Source: Candidatus Eiseniibacteriota bacterium (GTDB lineage Bacteria > Eisenbacteria > RBG-16-71-46). From it: 50,543 nucleotides of DNA. This document shows, one piece after another, positions 30,862 to 38,777 of the stretch. The position numbers and the translations under genes are program-made. The notes below the pieces were generated by a model. The model searched no databases and had not been told where the DNA came from. It was given only the letters and a program-made list of their open reading frames with translations. The stretch covers positions 1-50,543 of the forward strand of contig JANYBS010000089.1 of NCBI GenBank assembly GCA_025360715.1, written 5' to 3'. Within the stretch, counting starts at the first letter, position 1; each line of letters starts with the position of its first letter.

Positions 30862-32625
30862 TCAGCGCACCGGTGCCGCGAGCGAGTCCCTCGGCGCCAC
30901 GCTCGCCTGCAGCAACGCATGCGCATCGGCGCGGCACCGCTCGTTCTCGGCGCGCCTGGGCACGAGCGCGCACGCCTTCGCCGCCGCCGCCTCGGCCTCG
31001 CCGAGCAGGCTGTCGCGCAGGCTGTCGCGCGTGCTGTCGCGCACGTCGTCGCGCCTGCCGTCGCGCGCGCCGCTGCCGGCCTGGCTCGCCGCGAGCAGCG
31101 AGGCTGCGCGCCAGCGCCAGAGCTCATCGTCGGCCGGCGGCCTTGCCACCATGCGGGCACTGTGCGCGAGCGCCACGTCGAGCGCTGCCGCGCGCGTGGC
31201 GGCATCGCCCGCGGGCTGCATGAGGGCGGCGCGCGTGATGGCGGCCTCGCGCAGCGCGCGCATCTCGGGGATGGCCTGTGCGAGCGCCTCGGCCACCAGC
31301 AGAGCCGCGAGCACGAGCGAGACGCGCCGCGCGCGCGATGGCGGGCGCGCGGCCACATACGCGATATCGGGCACGGCGACTCCGGTGCACACGACCATCG
31401 CACCCAGAACCGTGAACGCTGCAGCGCCCGCCAGGCCGGTCACGTTGAGCGCGCCGGCGACCGTGAGCGCCAGGAGCGGCGGCGCCAGTGTTGCGCGCGC
31501 CACGCGATCGCCGGTGGATCCCCAGGCGCGCGCAAGGCATACGAGCCACGCGCTGCCCGTGACCACGCCCGCGATGCCCAATGTGGCCAGCACTTGAAGT
31601 GGCACCGCGTGCGCGTGCAGCGGAGTTCCCAACGTCTCACGCATGCCAGAAGCAAGGCCGGTGGCGCGGGCCGCCTGAGCGAACAGCAGGCCGAAAGTGT
31701 CAGGGCCGCCACCCGTGAGCAGATGCTCGCGGGCGATCTGGAGCGCCACGCGCGCCAGATCGACACGCGCGGGCAGCGAAGTCGCACCGGCCGATGTGTG
31801 CTCGATGGCGCGCGCGAGCACGCCAGCGCGTGCCACGAATGCTGCCCAGAGCAGGGCCGGTACCAGCGCCAGCGCCGCCGCCCGCACCGCCCGCATGCGC
31901 GATGTCGTATCGGCTGCACTTGCCATCACGACAGCAACGATCACGCCGGCCGCCCCCGCCAGCCAGGCACCACGCGAGAGCGTGGCCACCAGTATCACGG
32001 CGATCAGGCCGATCGCGGGTCCCAGCCAGACCAGCGACACCTTCGGCCGGGCCGCGCGCGCGACGGCTGCCGAGAGCGCCGCCGCCATCACCACGCCAAG
32101 CAGATTCGCGTTGCCAACGCTTGCTCCTGGGCGCAGGAACACGATGCCGCCTGCGGGATAGCGCGCCACCTGCTCCCATGCGAGTGGATCGCGGCCCGCG
32201 AGCTGAGCCAAGGCATAACACGCCGCCATCGCGCACGCACCGAGCCACCATGTGAGCGTGCCCTCACGGGCCGCGGCCTGAGCGTGCGTGCGCCGCGACC
32301 CGGCGTACAACCCCGCCAATGAAAGCGTGGTGAGCACGCCTTCACGTTGTGAGATCTCACCGAGCAGGCTCAGATGCGGCGCCGTCGAGCGCAATGCCGA
32401 GATCACACTGGCCAGCACCCAGGCCAGCACTGCGAAGTCGAGCGGTTGCGCGGGGCCGGCGCCCTGCGGAGACCGGCGATCCGCGTCCCACTCCAGCAGC
32501 GCCCATGCGAGCAAAGGCAGCCCGAGCAACCGCAATAGTGCCGCCTTGAGCGGCATGAACGGGTCGAGCGCCCCGGGCAGGAACGCGAGCACGCTCGATA
32601 CCAGTGCCAGGCGAACCGCCCACAG
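30862..32625 (-). CDS. O-antigen ligase/polymerase-like membrane protein (Wzy/WaaL family)
   Basis: About 588 residues with some twelve transmembrane segments. The outer-loop region (AREHLLTGGGPDTFGLLFAQ and an LHAHAVPLQVLATLGI segment with His) is typical of the Wzy_C/O-antigen ligase superfamily, which joins or polymerises lipid-linked glycans outside the inner membrane. The start is uncertain: there is no ATG near the first helix. CTG 32625 is 11 nt after the upstream stop; GTG 32592 is the first standard alternative but would cut into helix 1. The soluble tail holds a four-residue RDSx repeat. It is the last gene of the nine-gene minus-strand run. Confidence 0.82.
   Translation of the reverse strand: MWAVRLALVSSVLAFLPGALDPFMPLKAALLRLLGLPLLAWALLEWDADRRSPQGAGPAQPLDFAVLAWVLASVISALRSTAPHLSLLGEISQREGVLTTLSLAGLYAGSRRTHAQAAAREGTLTWWLGACAMAACYALAQLAGRDPLAWEQVARYPAGGIVFLRPGASVGNANLLGVVMAAALSAAVARAARPKVSLVWLGPAIGLIAVILVATLSRGAWLAGAAGVIVAVVMASAADTTSRMRAVRAAALALVPALLWAAFVARAGVLARAIEHTSAGATSLPARVDLARVALQIAREHLLTGGGPDTFGLLFAQAARATGLASGMRETLGTPLHAHAVPLQVLATLGIAGVVTGSAWLVCLARAWGSTGDRVARATLAPPLLALTVAGALNVTGLAGAAAFTVLGAMVVCTGVAVPDIAYVAARPPSRARRVSLVLAALLVAEALAQAIPEMRALREAAITRAALMQPAGDAATRAAALDVALAHSARMVARPPADDELWRWRAASLLAASQAGSGARDGRRDDVRDSTRDSLRDSLLGEAEAAAAKACALVPRRAENERCRADAHALLQASVAPRDSLAAPVR
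31010..31069. repeat. Five tandem 12-bp units coding for RDSx repeats
   Basis: Units of the form CTGTCGCGCNNG at 31010, 31022, 31034, 31046 and 31058, the last two diverged. On the coding (minus) strand they encode RDGR-RDDV-RDST-RDSL-RDSL in the cytoplasmic or periplasmic tail of the ligase-like protein. The unit is a whole number of codons, so copy-number change would keep the frame. Confidence 0.85.
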
Positions 32626-32636
32626 CGGCGCGCGGG

Positions 32637-34067
32637 CTATCGGACCACCGCTACGCGCTGCACAGCACTGTTGCCATCGCGATCGCGCACACGCACGAAA
32701 TAGATACCCGGCGGTGCCGCGCGCCCATCGGCGCCCGCGCCGCTCCAGAGCCAGTGGCCACTCGCGGCGTCGGCCGAAGTCGCGCCCGAGATTCGGCGGC
32801 CGCGCGCATCGAGTACCTCGATGTCGAGGTGGCCCGCCCCCCCACGCCAGGATGCCTGCACCGGGCCGCGCGCGGGATCGGGGGTGAGCACCAGGTGCAG
32901 GGGCGCGCCTGGCACCATCGGCGGCGACGCCACCCCGACGGCGCCCGTCGGAGTACCGATGAGTCGCATGCTCAACGCGCGCGCCGGCACTTGCGTCCAC
33001 GCGCCATTCGCGCTCCTGCGCGCATACAAAGGCCCGATGGCGTTCTGGAAGTCACTGCTCTCGGCACCGGTGATCACGCGGGTACGGAAACTGTAGTCGT
33101 GCAGCGTTCGCAGCAGCACCCAGTAGTCATGATCGGGCATGAGTACCGGAAGCTGGTCGAAGTCCGTGTGCGAGACCCACTGCGGCAGCGCTGGCGGCTG
33201 ACCGAAGGTCGCCGCTGCCGCCGTCGCCGCGAATACGCCCACCGGCAGCGCCTGGACTCCGTCCGCGATCTGCACCACACCGGCGGGGCGGGCAAGATCC
33301 GCCGAGAGCGGATCGTCCATCGCGAACTCGCACCACGACAACTGCAGCGCGACCGGCACGCGCACGCGCTGAGCGATCTCGTACCACGTCGTATCCAGCA
33401 CACTGTTCGCGGTCATCACGCTCTGGCCGAGCACGAGCGCCTGGGTGGCCGCATCGCCCGCGCACGTGCCATACGAGAGCACGGGGTGCGCGCCGGGCAG
33501 CGGCACGCGGGCCGCGGGCGTGGCGATCGGGTAGGTCCACGCCGAAGGCATGCTGAGCGGACCCGAGTGATCGTACGAGATACTCTCGCCGCCGCTCAGG
33601 AACGAGGGTCCGTTCAGATCGAGCGCGTAGTGAGCGGCCGGAGGATCGGCCAGATGCCCCACACGCCTCGTCACGACGGGACGGCTGCCCAGGTCGACGC
33701 GCAGGTGGTTGATCTGGAGCGCCGAGATACTGTACGGAAACCATCGCAACGGAACGCTCGACGCGTCGGCCGTCTGCGCCGCGGCGTCCCAGACGACGAT
33801 GCGCGCATCGGCTCGATCGTTGTAGACCGGTTGCACTCGCAGGCTGCAAGCTTGGACGTTGGTGGTGGGATCGAAGGGTTGCGCGACGCCCCAGTACCGC
33901 GCCATCGGGAACACATCGTTCGCGGGGCTGCAGACGAGCGCGCTGTCGCAAGAGTCGGCTGCGGCCACGCCCGAAGCGCCCCCGCGCATGCCAGCCGCCG
34001 CGGCGAAGACCAACGCCATCGCGCCCAGGCTCGGCAGCGCGCGCAGCAACCTCCCAGGCGCGCTCAT
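32637..34067 (-). CDS. Secreted protein with FlgD-like C-terminal domain, paralogue B
   Basis: 476 residues. N-terminal hydrophobic signal (LPSLGAMALVFAAAAG), then a Cys-containing stretch and QPFDPTTNVQACSLRV. I do not recognise the central 330 residues, but they match the upstream neighbour throughout. Shared segments include HLRVDLGSRPVVT, ADPP, GAESSDF.N.IGPL and RALSMR.IGTP. The last 85 residues are a FlgD-like Ig domain (DIEVLDARGRRISG, WLWSGAGADGR, PPGIYFVRV, ending in an Arg after a beta strand), as used for outer-membrane anchoring or sorting in FCB bacteria. Its ATG overlaps the stop of its paralogue (ATGA). Confidence 0.82.
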   Translation of the reverse strand: MSAPGRLLRALPSLGAMALVFAAAAGMRGGASGVAAADSCDSALVCSPANDVFPMARYWGVAQPFDPTTNVQACSLRVQPVYNDRADARIVVWDAAAQTADASSVPLRWFPYSISALQINHLRVDLGSRPVVTRRVGHLADPPAAHYALDLNGPSFLSGGESISYDHSGPLSMPSAWTYPIATPAARVPLPGAHPVLSYGTCAGDAATQALVLGQSVMTANSVLDTTWYEIAQRVRVPVALQLSWCEFAMDDPLSADLARPAGVVQIADGVQALPVGVFAATAAAATFGQPPALPQWVSHTDFDQLPVLMPDHDYWVLLRTLHDYSFRTRVITGAESSDFQNAIGPLYARRSANGAWTQVPARALSMRLIGTPTGAVGVASPPMVPGAPLHLVLTPDPARGPVQASWRGGAGHLDIEVLDARGRRISGATSADAASGHWLWSGAGADGRAAPPGIYFVRVRDRDGNSAVQRVAVVR

Positions 34068-35488
34068 CGCACCACCGTCACGCGTTGCACTGCAGCTCCG
34101 CCTGCATCATCACGCATGCGCACGAAGTACAGCCCGGGAGGCGCAACGCGGCCGTCGGCCGATGCGCCACTCCAGAGCCAGCGGCCGCTGCGTGCAGCGG
34201 ACAACGTCGCGCCGCTCACACGCCGGCCGCGCGCATCGAGGACGTCGATGCTCGCGCGCCCCGATCCGCCGCTCCACGAAGCGAACACGGCGCCGCGCGA
34301 GGGATTCGGCGAAAGCGAAAGCTTGAGCCCTGCGCCCGGCGCGAGTGGCGGCTGTGGTACGTCGACGCTCGTGAGCGGCGTGCCGATGATGCGCATGCTC
34401 AACGCGCGCCCCGGGATCGGCACCCACGGCGCGTCGGGTCCCGTACGTCCGCACAGGGGGCCGATATCGTTCACGAAGTCCGAGCTTTCGGCGCCCGACA
34501 GCACGCGCGCACGAAGCCGCATCAGATGATTCGTGCGCACCAGAAGCGCGTAGGCATGGCCCGATCGCAGCGACGGCTGCACATCGAAATCCAGATGCGA
34601 CGTCCACTGCGGCAACGGGTCGAACGCCGCCGGCATGAGCGCTTCCCCTATCGGCGTGCCTGAGCCGACACCGCCCGCAGCGACGTCGAGCACCCGGACC
34701 AAGCCATTGTTCACGTAGTAGTCGTAAGAGTCCGCGAACGGCGGATCTTGGGCGAACTCGGCGAATTGCATCGAGACATTTGCGGGCACCTGGAAGGGTT
34801 GGCAGAACTCGAACCACGACGTGTCGAGCGCCGCGTTCGCCGTCATCACGCACTGCGCGAGGAGCAGAGCCTGCGCGGCAGCATCTCCAGGACACACGCC
34901 AAAGGAGATCACCGGATGCGGTCCCGCGACCGGCTGCCGGACGCCCGTGACGGTGGAGTACTCGAGCGCCCCGGGAACGGATGCCGGCCCCGCATGGTCG
35001 TAGTAGACCTGCTCACCATTCGCGAAGTAGTAAGCATTCGAGAAGTCGATCGCTAGCCGGCTTCGCGGCGGATCCGCGACGCGGCCCAGCCGTTTCGTCA
35101 CGACCGGGCGCGATCCGAGATCCACTCGCAGGTGGTTGTACTGCATGTGCGATGCGTCGTAGCTGAAGTAGCGCAGGACCGGCGTGCTGGCATCGGGCGC
35201 GCCCAAGGCATCATCCCAAGCAAGGATTCGGAAATCGTTGTGGTTGTAGCCGGTCATCACCCGCAGGCTGCACGACTGCACGTTCGTCGTGGGGTCGAAC
35301 GGCTGGGTGAGTCCCCACTGCGCGGCCAGCAGGTACGCATCATTCGTGTTCGAGACCACGGGATCGCACAGCGCCGCAGCCGTGTCCGGAACGCTCTGCG
35401 ATCGCATGCCGGCCGCAGCGGCGAAGATCAGCCCCAGGACGACCAGCGACGGGATGAAACGCAGGGCCCGGCGAAAGCGATGCCACAT
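34064..35488 (-). CDS. Secreted protein with FlgD-like C-terminal domain, paralogue A
   Basis: About 474 residues. Signal peptide with RFIPSLVVLGLIFAAAAG, almost the same as in the next gene. The central region has QPFDPTTNVQSCSLRV, HLRVDLGSRPVVTKRLG and SGAESSDFVNDIGPL; function unknown. The jelly-roll-like strand density would suit a carbohydrate- or surface-binding protein, but this is a guess. The C-terminal FlgD-like domain ends LYFVRMRDD...VTVVR. ATG 35488 has AAGGAG 6 nt upstream, and a TATGCT box stands about 47 nt before it, so a new transcript may start here. Confidence 0.84.
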   Translation of the reverse strand: MWHRFRRALRFIPSLVVLGLIFAAAAGMRSQSVPDTAAALCDPVVSNTNDAYLLAAQWGLTQPFDPTTNVQSCSLRVMTGYNHNDFRILAWDDALGAPDASTPVLRYFSYDASHMQYNHLRVDLGSRPVVTKRLGRVADPPRSRLAIDFSNAYYFANGEQVYYDHAGPASVPGALEYSTVTGVRQPVAGPHPVISFGVCPGDAAAQALLLAQCVMTANAALDTSWFEFCQPFQVPANVSMQFAEFAQDPPFADSYDYYVNNGLVRVLDVAAGGVGSGTPIGEALMPAAFDPLPQWTSHLDFDVQPSLRSGHAYALLVRTNHLMRLRARVLSGAESSDFVNDIGPLCGRTGPDAPWVPIPGRALSMRIIGTPLTSVDVPQPPLAPGAGLKLSLSPNPSRGAVFASWSGGSGRASIDVLDARGRRVSGATLSAARSGRWLWSGASADGRVAPPGLYFVRMRDDAGGAAVQRVTVVR

Positions 35489-35535
35489 CGGGAACTCCTT
35501 ACGAAGACGGCGAGGGCGGCTCCTCGCACGCATCG

Positions 35536-35541
35536 AGCATA
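35536..35541 (-). promoter_or_regulatory. Putative -10 element TATGCT inside the cluster
   Basis: TATGCT on the minus strand lies in the 82-bp gap after the sugar dehydrogenase stop (35571), 47 nt before ATG 35488. It could let the paralogue pair and ligase-like gene be transcribed apart from the acylation genes. Confidence 0.4.
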
Positions 35542-35570
35542 GCCCGCCTGCCGGCTTGCCGAAAGGGCGT

Positions 35571-36731
35571 TCAGCGCCCCCGGGAAGGAGCCCGGGCGAG
35601 CCGCAGCAACGCCCCGCGCGGGTCGTGCGGGCCGCCCGTGGGCAACGACGCGCCGCGAACGAGCACGTACAGCGCGCCATCGGCGCTCACGCGGAGATCC
35701 ACAGGACCGGGCAGCAGCGTCTGCGCGAAAACGTGCGCGTGCGCCGGAGCTTCGGGCGCAAGCCAGCGGATCTCGCCCCGGCAGTAGTCGGCGAAGAAGT
35801 ACCGGCCCTCCCACTCGCGACCGAAAGCCATACGTTGCGGCGCATACCAGGCGCCACCGGTGATCGCGCAACCTTCCGTATGGTTGTACGCGAAGACGGG
35901 CGACATGAAGGCGGTGTCGCGCGCGGTGCCCTCGTGCAGCGGCCAGCCGTAGTCACCGCCGGCGACGCCGTCGTCGATCTCCTCGGCCTTGCTCCCGCCC
36001 ACATCGTTGACGAACATCCGCCCGGTCCCCGGATGGATATCGAACGTGAACGGGTTGCGCAGGCCCCGCGCCCAGATCGCGCGATAGCGGCCGGTGGCGA
36101 TATGCGCGAAGGGGCCATCGTCGGGGACGCCCCCCTGCGGCGTGATACGCAGGATCTTGCCGGCGGTGGACCGCAAGCTCTGCGCCGCTTCGCCTAGCTG
36201 CCCCTCGCCCGTGCTCGCGTAGAGCATGCCGTCGGGGCCGAAGCGCAATGCGCCGGCCACGTGCTGATGCGCGCTCTGCGCATCGCACTCGAACAGCACG
36301 CGCAGCGAACCCGGCACCATGGAATCGCCGGCGGCGGTCACGCGCGCGATCACGCTGTGGCGCGCGGGCGCCTGCGCCGTGTAGCACACGTACACGAGGG
36401 AATCGCGCGCGAAGGTGGGACTGAAGGCCACGCCGAGCAGACCCTCTTCCTCGAACGCCACCGTCGGGAACGTGCCGAACGCGCGCGGCAGCAGCTGGCC
36501 GCCGCGGATCACGCGCATACGACCCGCCTGCTCGCAGACGAACACGCGGCCATCGGGCGCGATCGCCATGCTCACGGGGCTGTCGAGCCCGCGCACGACC
36601 ACGCTCTGCTCAAAGCCCGCGGGCGGCACGGGCGCGGGCGCAGCCTGCACACGGACGACTGCGCCGAGCGCCAGCAGGCCCGCGACGGCAGGCCACTTCA
36701 CCCGCGTGCGACTACCTCCCGCCATCGTCAT
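35571..36731 (-). CDS. Secreted PQQ-type sugar dehydrogenase-like propeller
   Basis: About 386 residues. Short signal peptide (VAGLLALGAVVRVQA). Glucose/sorbosone dehydrogenase propeller: LDSPVSMAIAPDGRVFVCEQ, EEGLLGVAFSPTFARD, HVAGALRFGPDGMLYASTGE, ARGLRNPFTFDIHP, GWPLHEG. Unlike the 23.6-25.2 kb homologue it has no C-terminal sorting domain. It would oxidise a sugar or polyol in the periplasm. ATG 36731 lies 20 nt inside the end of the SGNH hydrolase gene, so it belongs to the same operon. ATG 36725 is an alternative start. Confidence 0.87.
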   Translation of the reverse strand: MTMAGGSRTRVKWPAVAGLLALGAVVRVQAAPAPVPPAGFEQSVVVRGLDSPVSMAIAPDGRVFVCEQAGRMRVIRGGQLLPRAFGTFPTVAFEEEGLLGVAFSPTFARDSLVYVCYTAQAPARHSVIARVTAAGDSMVPGSLRVLFECDAQSAHQHVAGALRFGPDGMLYASTGEGQLGEAAQSLRSTAGKILRITPQGGVPDDGPFAHIATGRYRAIWARGLRNPFTFDIHPGTGRMFVNDVGGSKAEEIDDGVAGGDYGWPLHEGTARDTAFMSPVFAYNHTEGCAITGGAWYAPQRMAFGREWEGRYFFADYCRGEIRWLAPEAPAHAHVFAQTLLPGPVDLRVSADGALYVLVRGASLPTGGPHDPRGALLRLARAPSRGR

Positions 36732-37521
36732 CGGCACTCCAGAGTGACAGTTCTGGCCGCCGCGCGAGGCGCCCGTCGCTCGTGCGCTGACCACGCAAGC
36801 CGGCCGCGATCCAGGAAGCAAGATGCTCGCACATCCACGCCCACTCCACCGCGATGCGTTCGCCGAGCGAGGCCGCGCGCATGGGCGGCAACGGCTGCTG
36901 CCAGGTCGCATCGCTGCCTGGCAGCGCCAGCGCGTGCGCCAGCGCTGCAGCGATGCGCGCGTGCCCAGCGGCGTTCGCATGGATGCGATCGGCGGCCCAC
37001 AGGCGCGTGTCGACGGTGACGGGATAAGGCGCGAAGTCGACCAGCACCGCGCCGGTACGCGCGGCCGCCGCGCGCACCTCGCGCGCCAGCGCCTGCACGC
37101 GCGGCGTGAGTGCGCGCGCCAGCGGCATGACGGGCGCCAGGTCAGGCAGCGTGAATGTGAGCACACGCGCGCCATGCGCGATGCCAGCGGCGAACATCGC
37201 TTCAAGGTCCGCGGCGACCACGCGCGCATCGAACCGTGGCGCGAGCAGGTCATTGGTGCCCGCGAAGACGCTCAGCAGGTCCGGCTGCATCGCGAGCGCC
37301 GGCGCGAGTTGTTCGGCGCGAACCTCGCGCGTGCGCTTGCCGCGCACGGCGAGGTTCGCGTAGAGCAGGCCGCCGTGTGTCTCGTGCAGCCGCTGCGCGA
37401 GCCGATACGACCAACCGCGCAACTCGCCGCCTGGCGCGCGGTCCTCCATGCCTTCGGTGGAACTATCACCGATCGCCACATAGCGATACGCGCGTCGCTC
37501 ACTCGCCGGCGGCGTCACCAC
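36712..37521 (-). CDS. SGNH/GDSL-family hydrolase, cytoplasmic
   Basis: 269 residues, GTG start overlapping the P450 stop by 7 nt. Block I is AIGDSSTEG with the nucleophile Ser, block III is AGTNDLLAP (Gly and Asn of the oxyanion hole), and block V is ADRIHANAAGH with the catalytic Asp and His. No signal peptide, so it acts inside the cell. SGNH enzymes remove or transfer acyl groups on sugars, lipids and thioesters; in this operon an acyl-glycan or acyl-carrier editing role is plausible but unproven. Confidence 0.92.
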   Translation of the reverse strand: MVTPPASERRAYRYVAIGDSSTEGMEDRAPGGELRGWSYRLAQRLHETHGGLLYANLAVRGKRTREVRAEQLAPALAMQPDLLSVFAGTNDLLAPRFDARVVAADLEAMFAAGIAHGARVLTFTLPDLAPVMPLARALTPRVQALAREVRAAAARTGAVLVDFAPYPVTVDTRLWAADRIHANAAGHARIAAALAHALALPGSDATWQQPLPPMRAASLGERIAVEWAWMCEHLASWIAAGLRGQRTSDGRLARRPELSLWSADDDGGR

Positions 37522-38777
37522 GTCACCGGCAGCGCCTCGAGACCGTGAAAGTGATACGTGTCGCGGTAGCGCGGCTGGCCATTCAGCCGCAAGCGCGGGA
37601 AGCGCTGGAATAGCAGCGGCAGCGCCATCTGCATCTCGAGCCGCGCCAGCGGCGCGCCCACACAGAAATGGATACCCGCGCCGAAGCTCACGTGTGGGTT
37701 GGGCGCGCGGCGCGGCCGGAACTCGTGCGGCGCCTCGAAACGCGCGGGATCCGCATTGGCAGCACCCAACAGCAGGCCAATTCTCTGCCCGCGCTCGAAG
37801 CGCGTGTTGTGAAACTCACAGGGCTCTAAGCAATAGCGCGTGAACAGGTGCAGCGGCGGATCGAAGCGCAGCAGTTCCTCCACACACGTAGCCGTGGCGG
37901 CGGGATCGGCGAAGGCGAGCTGCGTATCGATCTCGCGCTCGAGCAGTGTCTTCACGCCGTTGCCTAGCGCGTGCACGGTGGCCTCGTGGCCGGCGTTGAG
38001 CAGCAGGATGATCGTCGAGATGAGCTCGGCTTCCGAGAGACCTGCGTCATTCTCGCGCGCGTCGAGCAGCATGCCCACCAGATCGTCGGCGCCGGCATCT
38101 GCGCGACGCGTGCGCAGCAACTCGCGCACGTACGCCGAGAACTCATCGGTGGCGCGAGCGGCTTCGCGCTCGATCGTCTCATCGCGCCGCGCCTGATAGA
38201 TCGCCACCATGTCATGCGACCATGCCAGCAGCTGCGGCGCCATGGACTCCGGCACGCCGAGCATGCCAGCGATCACGCGCACGGGGATCGGCATCGCGAA
38301 GGCCGTCAGCAGATCCGCCTCGCCCTGCGGCGCGATGCCATCCAGGCACTGGCTCGCCACGTGCGCGATCCGCGGCCGCAGCTTCTCGATGACGCGGCCA
38401 AGGAACGCCGGATTCACGAGGCTACGGATGCGCGTGTGCTCCGGTGGTTCAAGCTCCAAAAGCGAATGGCGCTCGAACGCGGTCACGCTCGCCAGGTGCG
38501 CGGGCGGCTCCGGCCAGCCCAGCTCGGCGCGAGAGACCACCTGCGTGACCTGCCGGCCGAAGCGCCTGTCGCGCAAGAGCGCATTCACATCGGCGTGGGC
38601 GGCGAAGCACCAGTAGCCGTACTGCTGCCAGAAGAACATCGGCGCTTCGGCATGCATGCGCGCATACGTGAGCGCGGGCGCCTGCACGAATGCGTCCTCG
38701 CGCGGGTCCAGAGTCAGCACCCGCGTCGCTGCGTCGAACGCGAACGTGGCCGACGCGGTCGCTCGGGCGCCGCTCAT
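37515..38777 (-). CDS. Cytochrome P450
   Basis: About 420 residues, a soluble bacterial-type P450. The heme-binding Cys is C372 in FGAGIHFCVGAPLARLE. The K-helix ExxR is in CVEELLRFDPPLHLFTR, and the I-helix oxygen-activation motif reads LLNAGHEATVHA. In the last, the usual Thr directly after Glu is Ala and a Thr follows one place later, so proton delivery may differ. Substrate unknown. ATG 38777 overlaps the deacetylase stop (ATGA). Redox partners are not in the window. Its position in a glycan-modification operon suggests oxidation of an acyl chain or lipid rather than general detoxification. Confidence 0.94.
   Translation of the reverse strand: MSGARATASATFAFDAATRVLTLDPREDAFVQAPALTYARMHAEAPMFFWQQYGYWCFAAHADVNALLRDRRFGRQVTQVVSRAELGWPEPPAHLASVTAFERHSLLELEPPEHTRIRSLVNPAFLGRVIEKLRPRIAHVASQCLDGIAPQGEADLLTAFAMPIPVRVIAGMLGVPESMAPQLLAWSHDMVAIYQARRDETIEREAARATDEFSAYVRELLRTRRADAGADDLVGMLLDARENDAGLSEAELISTIILLLNAGHEATVHALGNGVKTLLEREIDTQLAFADPAATATCVEELLRFDPPLHLFTRYCLEPCEFHNTRFERGQRIGLLLGAANADPARFEAPHEFRPRRAPNPHVSFGAGIHFCVGAPLARLEMQMALPLLFQRFPRLRLNGQPRYRDTYHFHGLEALPVTW

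Noticed and set aside
30793-32322. 509-codon plus-strand frame across the ligase-like gene
   Set aside because: Arg/Ala/His-rich shadow; the minus-strand frame gives a dozen good membrane helices.
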